The position numbers and the translations under genes are program-made. A stretch of 64,000 bases of DNA. It comes from Bittarella massiliensis (ex Durand et al. 2017) (lineage in GTDB: Bacteria > Bacillota > Clostridia > Oscillospirales > Ruminococcaceae). Shown here piece after piece: positions 1 to 8,589 of the stretch. Every line of letters begins with the position of its first letter. The first letter of the stretch is position 1. The notes beneath the pieces are model-generated. The model was not told where the DNA came from, searched no databases, and worked only from the letters and a program-made list of their open reading frames with translations. The stretch covers positions 19,103 to 83,102 of the forward strand of contig NZ_JABFCL010000012.1 of assembly GCF_017566145.1 (NCBI RefSeq). Direction: 5' to 3'.

Positions 1-630
1 GGGGGCCTGTTCCCCCTTCTCTCCCAGGGGGAGAAGGCCCATGTCCTCCGGCTTGCTGCGGATGACGAAAAAGACGATGGGAATGAGGGTGACCCCCATG
101 ATGGCCGCCAGGATTTGAAAGCTGACCCGCCAGCCCGTCCCCTCGATGAGGACCCCGGCCAGGGAGTTAAAGACCATGCCGCCCACGCCGCTGCCCATAA
201 AGGCCAGCCCCAGGGCAAACCCCCGCTTCTCGTGAAACCAGTTGCTTAGCAGGATGGAGAGGGGCACCATGTGCACGGTGCCCAGCGCCAGCCCCAGCAC
301 CGCCGAGATCAGGTAGAACACCCAGATGGACGAGGCCAGGGAGTAGCAGAAAAAGCTGACCGTCAGGGCGATGGAACTGACCTTCATCACCTGTTTGACG
401 GCGAAGCGGGAGAAAATTCTGCCGCTGAACAGGGCGGTGACCATCATCGCCGCATTGGAGATGGTCTGCATGGCCCCCACCGACTGGCGGGAAAAGCCGA
501 AGTGGGCGCAGATGGGTTTGATAAAGAGACTAAAGCAGTTGGTGGCGATACCCATGGAGACGGCCATCACCACAAAGGCCGCCCCCACGATCACCCAGCC
601 GTAGAAAAACGGCTTGCGAGTCTTTTGCAC
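1..630 (-). CDS. MFS transporter, N-terminal part (runs off the window)
   Basis: This open frame continues past the left edge, so only about 210 residues are present. The product starts VQKTRKPFFYGWVIVGAAFV and shows six hydrophobic segments in the N-terminal half pattern of the major facilitator superfamily, in the style of OFA/monocarboxylate (oxalate:formate-like) transporters. It includes the loop SNWFHEKRGFALGLAFMGSG, matching the family's motif between TM4 and TM5. The GTG start at 628-630 is chosen because GGAGGAG lies about 7 nt upstream. It should be an inner-membrane exchanger or symporter of small organic anions; the substrate cannot be read from the sequence. Confidence 0.85.
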   Translation of the reverse strand, partial: MQKTRKPFFYGWVIVGAAFVVMAVSMGIATNCFSLFIKPICAHFGFSRQSVGAMQTISNAAMMVTALFSGRIFSRFAVKQVMKVSSIALTVSFFCYSLASSIWVFYLISAVLGLALGTVHMVPLSILLSNWFHEKRGFALGLAFMGSGVGGMVFNSLAGVLIEGTGWRVSFQILAAIMGVTLIPIVFFVIRSKPEDMGLLPLGEKGEQAP

Positions 631-654
631 GGTGTCACTCCTCCTCGACGTCCC

Positions 655-679
655 AAAAGCCGGGCGGCGCCCGGCTTTT
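655..679. terminator. Perfect hairpin upstream of the MFS gene
   Basis: AAAAGCCGGGC and GCCCGGCTTTT form an 11-bp inverted repeat around GGC. It sits just upstream of the MFS start on the minus strand and downstream of nothing on the plus strand. T-runs are only four bases on each side, so it may be a weak terminator or a leader hairpin. Confidence 0.45.
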
Positions 680-786
680 GACAATACGCGTTTATTTTAG
701 CGCAATTTGTCGGTGCGGGCAAGGGGGGATGTAAAATTCGAGGGCTGTCCCCATGGGGGCAGCCCTCTTTTGGAGGGAAAAAGCGG

Positions 787-1413
787 TCAGCGCCGGTTGA
801 GACCGGCGAATACACCCGCCCCCAGGGGGAGAAAACAGACCGGGTACTGAAGGAGGAAGGTGGCTGTCCGCGAAAAGGCATAGGGGGGAAAGCCGCCCAG
901 GAGATAGACCCACAAAAATGCCCAGAGGAGCAGGAAGAGCGCCGCGCAGAGCAGGCCGATCCCCCTGCGCACCTCGCCCCGGCGGATGCGCAGGTCCTTC
1001 CAGACCGAGGGGAGGGCGAGGATGACCGCCCCCGCCAGCCCGTAGTAGAGGGGGGAGAGGGCCGCTGTGAAGAGCAGGTAGGGGCGGAGGTCGTAGGTGT
1101 GCAACCCCTGCTGGTGCAGGCCTGGTCCCACCAGGGCGCGCACCAGCAGCGCCGCGGCGAAGAGGGCTGTCAACACCGCGGCCCGCGCCGCCCGCTGCCG
1201 CCGCCCGGCGGCAAAGCTCTCATCCCCCAAATCGGCCATCACCTCGTCGGCAAACTGGCGGGGAGGGCCCAGGCGGGCGATGGTCTGCGCCTCCCCCTCG
1301 CCGTGCTCGGCGGCGGAGGCAAAGCTCTCCCGCAGGCCGTCGAGGACGCTGGCCTCGGCCTCTCGCGACAGCAGGAGCCGGTTTTTCACCTGTTTGATAT
1401 ATCGCTCTTTCAC
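787..1413 (-). CDS. HAAS-domain membrane protein paired with PadR
   Basis: The GTG start at 1411-1413 overlaps the padR stop codon (GTGA), showing translational coupling; the longer upstream frame would run back through padR. The first ~75 residues (VKERYIKQVKNRLLL...LGPPRQFADEVMADLG) resemble the HAAS/DUF1700 signalling domain, which recurs next to PadR regulators in Firmicutes. Four hydrophobic segments follow, from about residue 80 to the C-terminus. The likely role is a membrane partner in a PadR-controlled envelope response; this is inferred from family context, and the ligand is unknown. Confidence 0.75.
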   Translation of the reverse strand: MKERYIKQVKNRLLLSREAEASVLDGLRESFASAAEHGEGEAQTIARLGPPRQFADEVMADLGDESFAAGRRQRAARAAVLTALFAAALLVRALVGPGLHQQGLHTYDLRPYLLFTAALSPLYYGLAGAVILALPSVWKDLRIRRGEVRRGIGLLCAALFLLLWAFLWVYLLGGFPPYAFSRTATFLLQYPVCFLPLGAGVFAGLNRR

Positions 1414-1778
1414 TTGACTGCGCCCCCCTTTTTTGCACTTTCGATGAAGCTGCCGACGCAGGACGCGTAGCGGCCCCAATAGGCGGTGAGTTCCTCTAGC
1501 AGCGCCCTGCCCGCCGGGGTGATGGAGTAGTACTTCTTGGTCCCCCCATTGGCCGCGGCGGGGGCGGTGCGGCTTTGAATCAGGCCGCCGCCTTCCAGCC
1601 GGTAGAGGATGGGGTAGACCGTTCCCTCCCGGGCGGGGCCGAAGATGTCGCCGCCCCGTTGCCCAAGATGGGTGATGATCTCGTAGCCGTAACTCTCCCC
1701 CTCGGCCAGCAGGCAGAGAAGCACCATCTCCAGCGCCCCTTTTTTAAACTGCTGGATGTACTTGGCGTCCAACTGCAC
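1410..1778 (-). CDS. PadR-family transcriptional regulator
   Basis: The 122-residue protein has the winged-helix PadR pattern: QFKKGALEMVLLCLLAEGES, then YGYEII, the EGTVYPILYRLE recognition segment, and KKYYSITPAGRALLEEL. The ATG at 1778 follows a GGAGAGG ribosome site. It is the first gene of a two-gene operon with the HAAS membrane protein, and PadR proteins typically repress their own operon. A perfect-consensus -35 (TTGACA) and TATACT -10 lie upstream, with an inverted repeat TTAG-N5-CTAA just downstream of +1 that could be its operator. Confidence 0.92.
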   Translation of the reverse strand: MQLDAKYIQQFKKGALEMVLLCLLAEGESYGYEIITHLGQRGGDIFGPAREGTVYPILYRLEGGGLIQSRTAPAAANGGTKKYYSITPAGRALLEELTAYWGRYASCVGSFIESAKKGGAVK

Positions 1779-1797
1779 CTCTCCTTTGCACTACTAT

Positions 1798-1856
1798 TTA
1801 GTGTTGCTAAGTATATCTCTGCCCTCAGTATACCCTTTTCCAAGACCATTTGTCAA
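1798..1856 (-). promoter_or_regulatory. padR promoter and candidate operator
   Basis: Reading the minus strand, TTGACA (1851-1856), an 18-nt spacer and TATACT (1827-1832) make a near-ideal sigma-A promoter. A palindrome TTAGTGTTGCTAA (1798-1810) lies about +10 to +22, a good position for PadR autorepression. The 210 bp beyond it (1857-2067) shows no gene I can support. Confidence 0.75.
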
Positions 1857-2067
1857 CGGAGAAAGGGGCTTCCCTTTTCAGCGCGCCGTGTGGCCGCCCG
1901 CCCCCTTTAGAGGTTCGGTGGCCGGACGGCGCGTTGCAGTGGATGGGGAGAGGGGCGATTGCCACATGGCCCCGCTGTCTCCCTGGACGGCGGCCGATCT
2001 GTCGAGGAGAGCACTCAACTCGCCAGCGGGCAGATGTGGCTGTCAGCCGGCGCAGGGGAGAGGGGAT

Positions 2068-2113
2068 GCGAAAAAGAGGGGCACAGCCATATGGCTGTGC
2101 CCCTCTTTTTCGC
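2068..2113. terminator. Bidirectional terminator downstream of argS
   Basis: This is a perfect 46-nt palindrome (23 bp per arm, centre CCATATGG) with A-tracts and T-tracts at the arm ends, so it can terminate both strands. It lies 35 bp beyond the argS stop codon. Confidence 0.9.
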
Positions 2114-2147
2114 AAATAAACACAATGATACTGGTATGGGGAATGGT

Positions 2148-3842
2148 CTACATCGACTCCGGCGCCGAGATGCCCAGCATCTCCAGCACGTTGCGCAGCA
2201 CCTGGCGGACGGCCAGGCAGAGGTTCAGGCGGGCCTGCAGGAGACCCTCCGCCTCGCCCTTGACGTGGCAGGCGTTGTAGAACTTGTGGAAGAGGGTGGC
2301 CAGCTCGACGCAGTACTTGGTGATCTTGGAGGAGTCCAGCGCCTTGACGCTGGCGTTGACCACGTCGGGCAGGGTGGCCATAAAGCGGACGAGCTCCCGC
2401 TCCTGCTCGGTCTGCAGCAGGTCCAGCTCCTCCCGGGTGCAGGCGCGGGGGGAGATGCCCTCGGCCGCCAGGGACTTGAGGATGGAGCAGATGCGGGCGT
2501 GGGCGTACTGGACGTAGTAGACCGGGTTCTGCGAGGACTCGCTCACCGCCAGTTCCAGGTCGAACTCGCAGTGGGTGTTGGGCTCCCGCTGGTTGAAGAA
2601 GAAGCGGGCCGCATCCACCGGGATTTCGTCCAGCAGGTCGGCCAGGGTGATGGCCTTGCCGGTGCGCTTGCTCATCCGGGCGACTTCTCCGCCCCGCATC
2701 AGCCGCACCAGCTGCATCAGCACCACATCCAGTTTGCCGCCATCCAGCCCCACGGCGTCCATGGCGCCCTTGAGGCGGGCCACATGGCCGTGGTGGTCGG
2801 CCCCCCAGACGTTGATGACCCAGTCAAAGCCCCGCACGGCGAACTTGTTGTAGTGGTAGGCGATGTCGGCGGCAAAGTAGGTGGGGTTGCCGTTGGCGCG
2901 CACCAGCACCTCGTCCTTCTCGTCGCCAAAGGCGGTGGCCTTGTACCAGACAGCCCCGTCCTTCTCGTAGGTGAGGCCGCGGCTGCGCAGCAGCTCGATG
3001 ATCCGCCCGACGCTGCCGTCCTCGTGGAGCTGGCTCTCGTGGAACCACACGTCGTAGTGGATGCGGTATTTGGCCAGGTCGTCCTTGAGCTTTTGAATGT
3101 TTTTGGGCAGGGCGTAGTCGATGAGGGTCTGGCTGCGCAGCTCCTCGCTCTCCTTTTCGAGGCCGGTGCCGTGCTCGTCGATGTACTGCTGGGCCAGCAC
3201 CCGGATGTCGGCGCCCTGGTAGCCGTCCTCGGGGAAGACCACCGCGTCGTCGCCCAGCACGATCTGCAGGTAGCGGGCGGAGAGGGACTTGCCAAACTTT
3301 TCGATCTGGTTGCCGGCGTCGTTGATGTAAAACTCCCGGGTCACGTCGTACCCAGCCCAGCGCAGGACACTGGCCAGACAGTCGCCCAGGGCGCCGCCCC
3401 GGGCATTGCCCAGGTGCATGGGACCGGTGGGGTTGGCCGAGACAAACTCCACCATCACCTTTTTGCCCTGGCCCAGGTCGGTGGTGCCGTAGCGCGCCCC
3501 CTCTTCCAGCACCGCCTCCACCGCGCCGGTGAACCAGCTCTGGTCCAAAAAGAAGTTGAGGAAACCGGGGCCGGCCACCTCGATGCGGGAGAAGCCAGTC
3601 CCCTCCAACGCGGCGTGGGCGACAATGGCGTCGGCGATCTTGCGGGGGGCCATCTTGTAGGTGCGGGCCCCGGCCATGGCAAAGTTGCAGGCGAAGTCGC
3701 CGTGGCTGTGGTCGGCGGGGATTTCGATTCCGTACTCCCCGGCAGGGCAGTCGGGCAGATCCCCGGCGGCAATGGCGGCGGCGGCCGCCCGGTCGACGAT
3801 CTGGGCGATCTGGCCTTTGGCTTGTAAAATTGGGTTGATCAT
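2148..3842 (-). CDS. argS: Arginyl-tRNA synthetase
   Basis: Class I synthetase that charges tRNA-Arg using ATP. The 564-residue length is normal. The N-terminal additional domain runs to about residue 110. The HIGH-like signature is in NPTGPMHLGNARGG (~135-147), the tRNA/ATP site YINDAGNQIEKFG follows, and the KMSKS-like loop is ARMSKRTGKAI (~390). The C-terminal anticodon-binding helices include NPVYYVQYAHARICSIL. The ATG start at 3842 follows AGAGAGGA. The DUF1934 gene lies upstream, as ywiB lies by argS in Bacillus. No T-box motif is visible in the 230-bp leader. Confidence 0.97.
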   Translation of the reverse strand: MINPILQAKGQIAQIVDRAAAAAIAAGDLPDCPAGEYGIEIPADHSHGDFACNFAMAGARTYKMAPRKIADAIVAHAALEGTGFSRIEVAGPGFLNFFLDQSWFTGAVEAVLEEGARYGTTDLGQGKKVMVEFVSANPTGPMHLGNARGGALGDCLASVLRWAGYDVTREFYINDAGNQIEKFGKSLSARYLQIVLGDDAVVFPEDGYQGADIRVLAQQYIDEHGTGLEKESEELRSQTLIDYALPKNIQKLKDDLAKYRIHYDVWFHESQLHEDGSVGRIIELLRSRGLTYEKDGAVWYKATAFGDEKDEVLVRANGNPTYFAADIAYHYNKFAVRGFDWVINVWGADHHGHVARLKGAMDAVGLDGGKLDVVLMQLVRLMRGGEVARMSKRTGKAITLADLLDEIPVDAARFFFNQREPNTHCEFDLELAVSESSQNPVYYVQYAHARICSILKSLAAEGISPRACTREELDLLQTEQERELVRFMATLPDVVNASVKALDSSKITKYCVELATLFHKFYNACHVKGEAEGLLQARLNLCLAVRQVLRNVLEMLGISAPESM

Positions 3843-4021
3843 AGGCTTGTCCTCTCTTTAATCGGGAAATTTGACCGGCGGGCGGCAGCCCTTTGCCGGG
3901 TAGACTGACATTTTTTAGGGACGGGTCTTTGCGGCTGTGATCCCACAAGCGCGCAGCGCGGTGGTATTGGCCATGGGGCAGGGAGCAAGCACAGCTTGCG
4001 CATCTGCCTGGCCATATCCCA

Positions 4022-4052
4022 GGTATAATAGCCGCTTTGCGGCTATTATACC
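4022..4052. repeat. Perfect palindrome with TATAAT on both strands
   Basis: GGTATAATAGCCGC, a short TTTG centre and CGGCTATTATACC form a perfect stem between the DUF1934 stop and the argS leader. Each arm has a TATAAT-like hexamer but neither has a clear -35. It may be a terminator for the DUF1934 gene (its T-run is poor) or part of a promoter. The rest of 3843-4073 shows no gene. Confidence 0.45.
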
Positions 4053-4073
4053 ACACCGGCATCGCCCTGGGGC

Positions 4074-4517
4074 TTATTCCGGTGAAAAAGACGGGTCGCG
4101 CAGCCGCACCGAGATGCGCACCCGGTTGACTGCCAGCAGGGTGTGGGTGCAGTCGATGTGGTAGACCAACTCCACCGCGCCCCCCTCGGCGGTGAGCTGG
4201 TTTTGAATTGTGCGGCCCACGATCTCCAGCTCCAGGATCCCGGCGCCGGTGTCATAGTGGCAGTGGTGGCGGCGGCCCGGCTCCACAATCAGCCGGGTGC
4301 GGCTGTCGCCGAAGCGGAGGAGGGTCGCCTTTTGCTCCCCCTCGATGCGCAGGGTGGTGGTGTCGCCCTCAAAGCCAGTGACGACGGTCTCCTGGTAGGT
4401 GAGAAAGGCGAGCCCCTCCTGCCAACCGAAATACCCCTCGGTGACCAGCTCGGTGGTCTCCGACTCGTCCCCGACCGACTGGGTGGCCCGAATGGTGATG
4501 ACAGCGGGTCTCTTCAC
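4074..4517 (-). CDS. DUF1934 (YwiB-like) beta-barrel protein
   Basis: The 147-residue product begins VKRPAVITIRATQSVGDESE and ends in the family's typical LLAVNRVRISVRL strand. The pattern of alternating strands (LRIEGEQKATLLRF, ILELEIVGRTIQNQL, AVELVYHIDC) matches the DUF1934/YwiB family, predicted as a small lipocalin-like barrel of unknown function. The GTG at 4515-4517 is preferred over the longer ATG frame because AGGAGG lies 10 nt upstream. Its place next to argS is conserved in Firmicutes (family knowledge). Confidence 0.8.
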   Translation of the reverse strand: MKRPAVITIRATQSVGDESETTELVTEGYFGWQEGLAFLTYQETVVTGFEGDTTTLRIEGEQKATLLRFGDSRTRLIVEPGRRHHCHYDTGAGILELEIVGRTIQNQLTAEGGAVELVYHIDCTHTLLAVNRVRISVRLRDPSFSPE

Positions 4518-4701
4518 AGTCCGGTTCCCTCCTTCCGCCCCACGGGCAAACGATCGCAGCAACTCGTTTATTCTACTCCATCACCTGCCAAAAAACAAGG
4601 GTGCTTCCCCCCTTTTCCGGGCTGTGGAGCTGCCCCAAGCGGCGCTCGGCCAACCGTCGGGGGCCTGGCCGCCGGTCTTCCAGCGGCGAAATGCGCCCAT
4701 C

Positions 4702-4730
4702 AAAAAAAGGGGCGGCTGTCCGCCCCCTTT
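4702..4730 (-). terminator. Intrinsic terminator after murI
   Basis: On the minus strand, GGGGGCGG, ACAG and CCGCCCC form a GC-rich stem followed by seven T residues, 35 bp past the murI stop. Confidence 0.85.
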
Positions 4731-4765
4731 CGGAAAGGGTTTTGGCGCAGAGGGCGTTTCCCCCG

Positions 4766-5581
4766 CTAAAAGGCGTCGATGTCCACCTGCTGCACCTGGC
4801 CGCTCCAGCTGTCCCCCATGAAGAGGGAGGCCACCGCCTCGAAGTCGTCGGTGCGGTCGCTGACGTAGTAGCAGTCTTCAGCGGGGGCGGAGGGGCCGCT
4901 CTCCATCCCCTTTTCTTCGAGGAAGCTCCGCAGGCGGCGGGCCACGCAGACCCCGGGGTCGATGAGCTTGACCCCGTCCCCCACCACCGGGCCGATGATC
5001 GACTTGAGCAGGGGGAAGTGGGTGCAGCCGAGGATCAGGGTGTCGATCCCCTCCTCCGGCACAAAGGAGAGGTAGTCTTTCGCCACCAGGGTGGTGACCG
5101 GATTGCCCGGCTCCACATAGCCGTTTTCCACCAGGGGGACAAAGAGGGGGCAGGGGCGGGAGTGGACCCGCACCCCGGGCCGGTGACCGGTCACCGCCCG
5201 TTCAAAGGCGCCGCTGCGCACGGTGGCGGCGGTGCCGATGACCCCCACCTGGCCGCTGTGGGTGGCCTCGGCCGCCGCCCGGGCGGTCACCTCCACCACC
5301 CCCATGTAGGGCACCGGCAGGGCGCGGGTGAAGCCCTCGTCCACCGCGGTGCTGATGGTGCCGCAGGCGGCCACCAGCATCTTCACCCCGTGGGAGAGCA
5401 GAAAGCGGCTGTCCTGCCTCGCATAGTGCAGCAAGGTCTGGCGGCTGCGGTTGCCGTAGGGAACCCGGGCGGTGTCGCCGAAGTAGACGATCTGCTCCCC
5501 CGGGAGCAGCCGCTTGACCTGCTTGACGATCGAAAGCCCCCCCAGGCCGGAATCAAATACGCCGATGGGGCGAGGGTCCAT
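4766..5581 (-). CDS. murI: Glutamate racemase
   Basis: Converts L- to D-glutamate for peptidoglycan. The 271-residue product opens MDPRPIGVFDSGLGGLSIVK with the catalytic Asp-Ser region and has VYFGDTARVPYG and the second catalytic Cys in LILGCTHFPLL (~185). The first Cys motif reads ACGTIS rather than the common ACNTAS: the Cys is kept but the following Asn is Gly. The ATG at 5579-5581 is chosen over one 9 nt upstream because the ribosome site AAGGAG overlaps the upstream ATG. It is 34 nt downstream of ddl, forming a cell-wall precursor operon. Confidence 0.93.
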   Translation of the reverse strand: MDPRPIGVFDSGLGGLSIVKQVKRLLPGEQIVYFGDTARVPYGNRSRQTLLHYARQDSRFLLSHGVKMLVAACGTISTAVDEGFTRALPVPYMGVVEVTARAAAEATHSGQVGVIGTAATVRSGAFERAVTGHRPGVRVHSRPCPLFVPLVENGYVEPGNPVTTLVAKDYLSFVPEEGIDTLILGCTHFPLLKSIIGPVVGDGVKLIDPGVCVARRLRSFLEEKGMESGPSAPAEDCYYVSDRTDDFEAVASLFMGDSWSGQVQQVDIDAF

Positions 5582-5615
5582 GTCAGTCATCTCCTTTTAA
5601 ATGGGGCCGGCAGAA

Positions 5616-6680
5616 TCACTCCGCCGCCCGCTCCAGGGCCAGGGTCACCAGCCGGTCCAATAACTCCCCGTAGGGGATGCCGGCGGCCTCCATCATCTTG
5701 GGGTACATGCTGATGGAGGTGAAGCCCGGCAGGGTGTTGATCTCGTTGAGGCAGATGCCAAACTCCCCCACAAAGAAATCGATGCGGGAGAGGCCGGTGC
5801 AGCCCAGCACCGCAAAGGCCCGCTTGGCGGTCTCCTGCACCTGGTCCAACAGAGCCGGGGAGAGCCGGGCGGGGATGGCGGTGGGGCTTTGGGAGACGTA
5901 TTTGGCGTCGTAGTCGTAAAACTCGCTCTCGGCGAGAATCTCCCCGGGGACGCCGGCGATTAGCTGGCGGTTGCCCAGGACGGCGCACTCCACCTCCTGG
6001 CCGACCATGGCCTTCTCCACCAGCACCTTGTCGTCGTGGGTGAAGGCCAACAGCACCGCGTCCCGCAGCTCTTCTTCTTTTTTGACCTTGGTGATCCCCA
6101 CCGAGCTGCCGGCGTTGGCGGGCTTGACAAAGCAGGGGTAACCCAGGTTCTGGGCGATCTCTTTTTTGTAGGCGTCCAGCCGGTCGATGTCGCCTTTGGA
6201 AAACCAGAGGAAGGGGGCCGTCTGGATCCCTGCCTGTTCCAGCAGCACCTTGGCGACCACCTTGTCCATGCAGCAGGCCGAGGCGAGGACGCCGCAGCCC
6301 ACGTAGGGGATGCCCGCCAGATCCAAAAGCCCCTGCACGGTGCCGTCCTCGCCATTTTTGCCGTGCAGCACCGGGAAGGCCGCGTCAATTTTGACGCAGG
6401 AGGTGGTGCCGTCGGGCAGAAATTTGACGATTCCCCGGCGGCTGCGGTCGGGGCTGATGGAACAGCCCACACAGTCGGGGTGGGTCTTCCAGCTGCCGTC
6501 GCGCACCATCTCATAGCTGCCGGGGAAGTAGAGCCAGCGCCCCGATTTGGTGATGCCCACCGGGAACACCTCGTATCGCTCCTGGGGGATGTTTTGCAGC
6601 ACGTTGTAGGCCGACTGCAGCGACACCTCGTACTCGCTGGAGACGCCGCCGAACAGGACGGCCAGTTTGATTCTCGACAT
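5616..6680 (-). CDS. ddl: D-alanine--D-alanine ligase
   Basis: ATP-grasp enzyme joining two D-Ala for peptidoglycan. The 354 residues include LFGGVSSEYEVSLQSA (N-terminal loop), FPVLHGKNGEDGTVQG, YPCFVKPANAGSSVGITKV (ATP-binding lobe), EVECAVLGN and the Mg-binding NEINTLPGFTSISMYP. The length is normal. It is the first gene of a ddl-murI operon; the start follows GAGGA. Sequence alone does not separate D-Ala-D-Ala from D-Ala-D-Lac or D-Ala-D-Ser specificity with certainty. Confidence 0.93.
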   Translation of the reverse strand: MSRIKLAVLFGGVSSEYEVSLQSAYNVLQNIPQERYEVFPVGITKSGRWLYFPGSYEMVRDGSWKTHPDCVGCSISPDRSRRGIVKFLPDGTTSCVKIDAAFPVLHGKNGEDGTVQGLLDLAGIPYVGCGVLASACCMDKVVAKVLLEQAGIQTAPFLWFSKGDIDRLDAYKKEIAQNLGYPCFVKPANAGSSVGITKVKKEEELRDAVLLAFTHDDKVLVEKAMVGQEVECAVLGNRQLIAGVPGEILAESEFYDYDAKYVSQSPTAIPARLSPALLDQVQETAKRAFAVLGCTGLSRIDFFVGEFGICLNEINTLPGFTSISMYPKMMEAAGIPYGELLDRLVTLALERAAE

Positions 6681-6832
6681 AAGCGGTTTTCCTCCTCACC
6701 GGGGCGCGCGGCCCCCTTCATCTATATGCGCGGGACACGGCAAAAAGCGCCCCCGGTTGATTTACCCGCCCATCATAGCACAAAAGCGGCGGCGATTCAA
6801 CGCAAACAGGGTGAAAAAGGCGCCCCAAAGCC

Positions 6833-6861
6833 TTGACGCGGGGGAGCGCTTGTGATATAGT
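6833..6861 (+). promoter_or_regulatory. Promoter of the rpmG-secE-nusG-rplKA operon
   Basis: TTGACG (6833-6838), a 17-nt spacer and TATAGT (6856-6861) give a strong sigma-A promoter about 100 bp before rpmG. The 150 bp between it and the ddl start holds no gene I can support. Confidence 0.8.
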
Positions 6862-6968
6862 AGTTGTACCTCTAAAAAAGGGCTCTTTTTTTGTGCGCAT
6901 TTTTTGTGGGGCAAAAGGGGCTCTGCTGAGGGAGGCCAAAAAATCCGATACAATCAGGAGGTGCCGAA

Positions 6969-7118
6969 ATGAGAGTGAAAGTCACTTTGGCTTGCACGGA
7001 ATGCAAGCAGCGCAACTACAACAAGATGAAAAACAAGAAGAACAACCCCGACCGACTGGAGATGAACAAGTACTGCCGTTTCTGTCGGAAACACACGCTC
7101 CATAAGGAGACAAAGTAG
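6969..7118 (+). CDS. rpmG: 50S ribosomal protein L33 (zinc-binding form)
   Basis: A 49-residue protein starting [17 protein letters not shown] and ending KHTLHKETK. The two CxxC pairs (CTEC and CRFC) mark the zinc-binding L33 type. The AGGAGG site at 6957-6962 supports the ATG at 6969. It leads the rpmG-secE-nusG cluster, as in many Firmicutes. Confidence 0.95.
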   Translation: MRVKVTLACTECKQRNYNKMKNKKNNPDRLEMNKYCRFCRKHTLHKETK

Positions 7119-7140
7119 AGGCGAAAGGTAGGGTCAGCCA

Positions 7141-7392
7141 ATGGCAAAAACCACTGCGGACAAGCCCGCCAAGAAGAAGGGGCGCTTCAGTCCCAAACGC
7201 ATCGCCTCGAAAATCGCCAAATACTTTCGAGATTTCAGGAGCGAGCTGAAAAAGATCGTCTGGCCGTCCAGAAAACAGATCGTGAAGAGCACCGCCGTCG
7301 TCTTGCTGATGGTGTTCATCGCCGGTGTGGTCATCTGGGGCTTTGACACCATCTTGGGTTTCCTCGTCAACCTGCTTCTCAAAAACGCTTGA
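7141..7392 (+). CDS. secE: Preprotein translocase subunit SecE
   Basis: An 83-residue single-span subunit of the SecYEG channel. A basic N-terminus (KKKGRFSPKRI) precedes the conserved FRDFRSELKKIVWPSRKQIVKST segment and one C-terminal membrane helix (VVLLMVFIAGVVIWGFDTIL). It lies 22 nt after rpmG and 50 nt before nusG, a conserved arrangement. Confidence 0.95.
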   Translation: MAKTTADKPAKKKGRFSPKRIASKIAKYFRDFRSELKKIVWPSRKQIVKSTAVVLLMVFIAGVVIWGFDTILGFLVNLLLKNA

Positions 7393-7442
7393 CCGAATGC
7401 CGCCCGACCGGGCGAATGACTTGGCGTGTGGAGGGATGATTC

Positions 7443-7961
7443 ATGTCAGATTCTGCAAAATGGTATGTGGTGCACACCTACTCGGGCTACGAGAACAAGG
7501 TGGCACAGAACCTGGAGAAACTGGTGGAAAACAGAAATCTGCAGTCCCTCATTCATGAAGTGAGGGTCCCGACGGAACTGGTGGTCGAACAGAAGGACGA
7601 CACCCAGAAAGAAGTCGAGCGCAAGATGTTCCCCGGTTATGTCTTGGTGAAAATGGAGATGACCGACGACTCCTGGTATGTTGTTCGCAACATCCGGGGC
7701 GTCACCGGCTTTGTCGGCCCCGGCTCCAAGCCGGTCCCCCTCTCCCCCAAAGAGGTAGAGGCACTGGGCGTTGAAAAGCGCTCCTACAAGGTCGACTACG
7801 CCGTGGGTGACAGCGTCAGCATCAAAGAGGGCCCCCTGGAGGGCTTTACCGGCGTCGTCGAGGCGATCGACCCGGAAAACGGCACGGTACAGGTGAAAGT
7901 CTCCCTGTTCGGGCGGGACACCCCCGCCGAACTGGAACTCTCGAAGGTACAGCCAGTCTAG
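7443..7961 (+). CDS. nusG: Transcription termination/antitermination protein NusG
   Basis: 172 residues. The NGN domain ([19 protein letters not shown] ... [30 protein letters not shown]) is followed by a KOW domain ([22 protein letters not shown]...). NusG binds RNA polymerase and couples it to Rho or the ribosome. The ATG follows GGAGGGATGATTC. The position upstream of rplK is standard. Confidence 0.96.
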   Translation: MSDSAKWYVVHTYSGYENKVAQNLEKLVENRNLQSLIHEVRVPTELVVEQKDDTQKEVERKMFPGYVLVKMEMTDDSWYVVRNIRGVTGFVGPGSKPVPLSPKEVEALGVEKRSYKVDYAVGDSVSIKEGPLEGFTGVVEAIDPENGTVQVKVSLFGRDTPAELELSKVQPV

Positions 7962-7999
7962 TGGCGCGACCCGTTCGCGCCAGCCGTACCCACTCGGCT

Positions 8000-8045
8000 G
8001 TGGGAGGAAATGGGACTCCGGTCCCCCTCATTTTCCGCTTACCAC
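8000..8045 (+). promoter_or_regulatory. Repeated leader hairpin element upstream of rplK
   Basis: GTGGGAGGAAAT (8000-8011) can pair with ATTTTCCGCTTACCAC (8030-8045); a small GGGAC/GTCCC hairpin sits in the loop. A shortened copy of the same outer strands precedes rplA. It may be a target for ribosomal-protein feedback; this is inference only. Confidence 0.45.
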
Positions 8046-8067
8046 AATATTTATGGAGGTGCAAACA

Positions 8068-8493
8068 ATGGCACAAAAGGTAGTAGGCTACATCAAATTG
8101 CAGATTCCCGCCGGCAAGGCGACCCCGGCTCCCCCGGTCGGTCCGGCCCTGGGCCAGCACGGCGTGAACATCATGGCATTCACCAAAGAGTTCAACGAGC
8201 GCACCAAAAACGACGCCGGATTGCTGATTCCCGTCGTCATCACCGTGTACGCCGACCGCTCTTTCAGCTTCGTTACCAAAACCCCTCCGGCCGCTGTGCT
8301 GATCAAAAAAGCCATCGGTCTGGACAAGGCTTCCGGCGAGCCCAACAAGAACAAGGTTGGCTCCATCACCAAAGAGCAGATCCAGAAGATCGCCGAGCAG
8401 AAGATGCCCGACCTCAACGCCTCCAGCGTCGAGAGCGCCATGAGCATGATCGCCGGCACTGCCAGAAGCATGGGTATCACTGTAGAGGACTAG
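8068..8493 (+). CDS. rplK: 50S ribosomal protein L11
   Basis: The 141-residue protein opens [20 protein letters not shown] and contains [22 protein letters not shown] and the rRNA-binding C-terminal domain ending SMGITVED. The ATG at 8068 is chosen because GGAGG lies 8 nt upstream; an in-frame ATG 15 nt earlier overlaps that site. L11 binds 23S rRNA at the GTPase centre. It is followed by rplA as usual. Confidence 0.96.
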   Translation: MAQKVVGYIKLQIPAGKATPAPPVGPALGQHGVNIMAFTKEFNERTKNDAGLLIPVVITVYADRSFSFVTKTPPAAVLIKKAIGLDKASGEPNKNKVGSITKEQIQKIAEQKMPDLNASSVESAMSMIAGTARSMGITVED

Positions 8494-8561
8494 CCGCCAG
8501 CGGCTTTTCAGGCACAAGGCCTGTTTGGCGGCGCCCCTTTTCGCCGTCAAAACCCCTACCC

Positions 8562-8589
8562 GTGGGAGGAAATTTCCGCTAATTACCAC
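8562..8589 (+). promoter_or_regulatory. Repeated leader hairpin element upstream of rplA
   Basis: GTGGGAGGAAAT joins directly to TTCCGCTAATTACCAC here, the same two strands seen before rplK but without the inserted loop. They can pair through GGAAA/TTTCC and GTGG/CCAC. The rplA ribosome site follows 7 nt later. Confidence 0.45.

Noticed and set aside
1959..3827. Long plus-strand open frame (622 codons) opposite argS
   Set aside because: It is the antisense shadow of argS in GC-rich DNA; low-complexity Gly/Val/His-rich translation and no ribosome site. The same applies to long antisense frames over the siroheme, asr, recG and fakA genes.
3843..4073. T-box or riboswitch upstream of argS
   Set aside because: No GGGTGGNACCGCG-type core on the minus strand; only the palindrome at 4022-4052.
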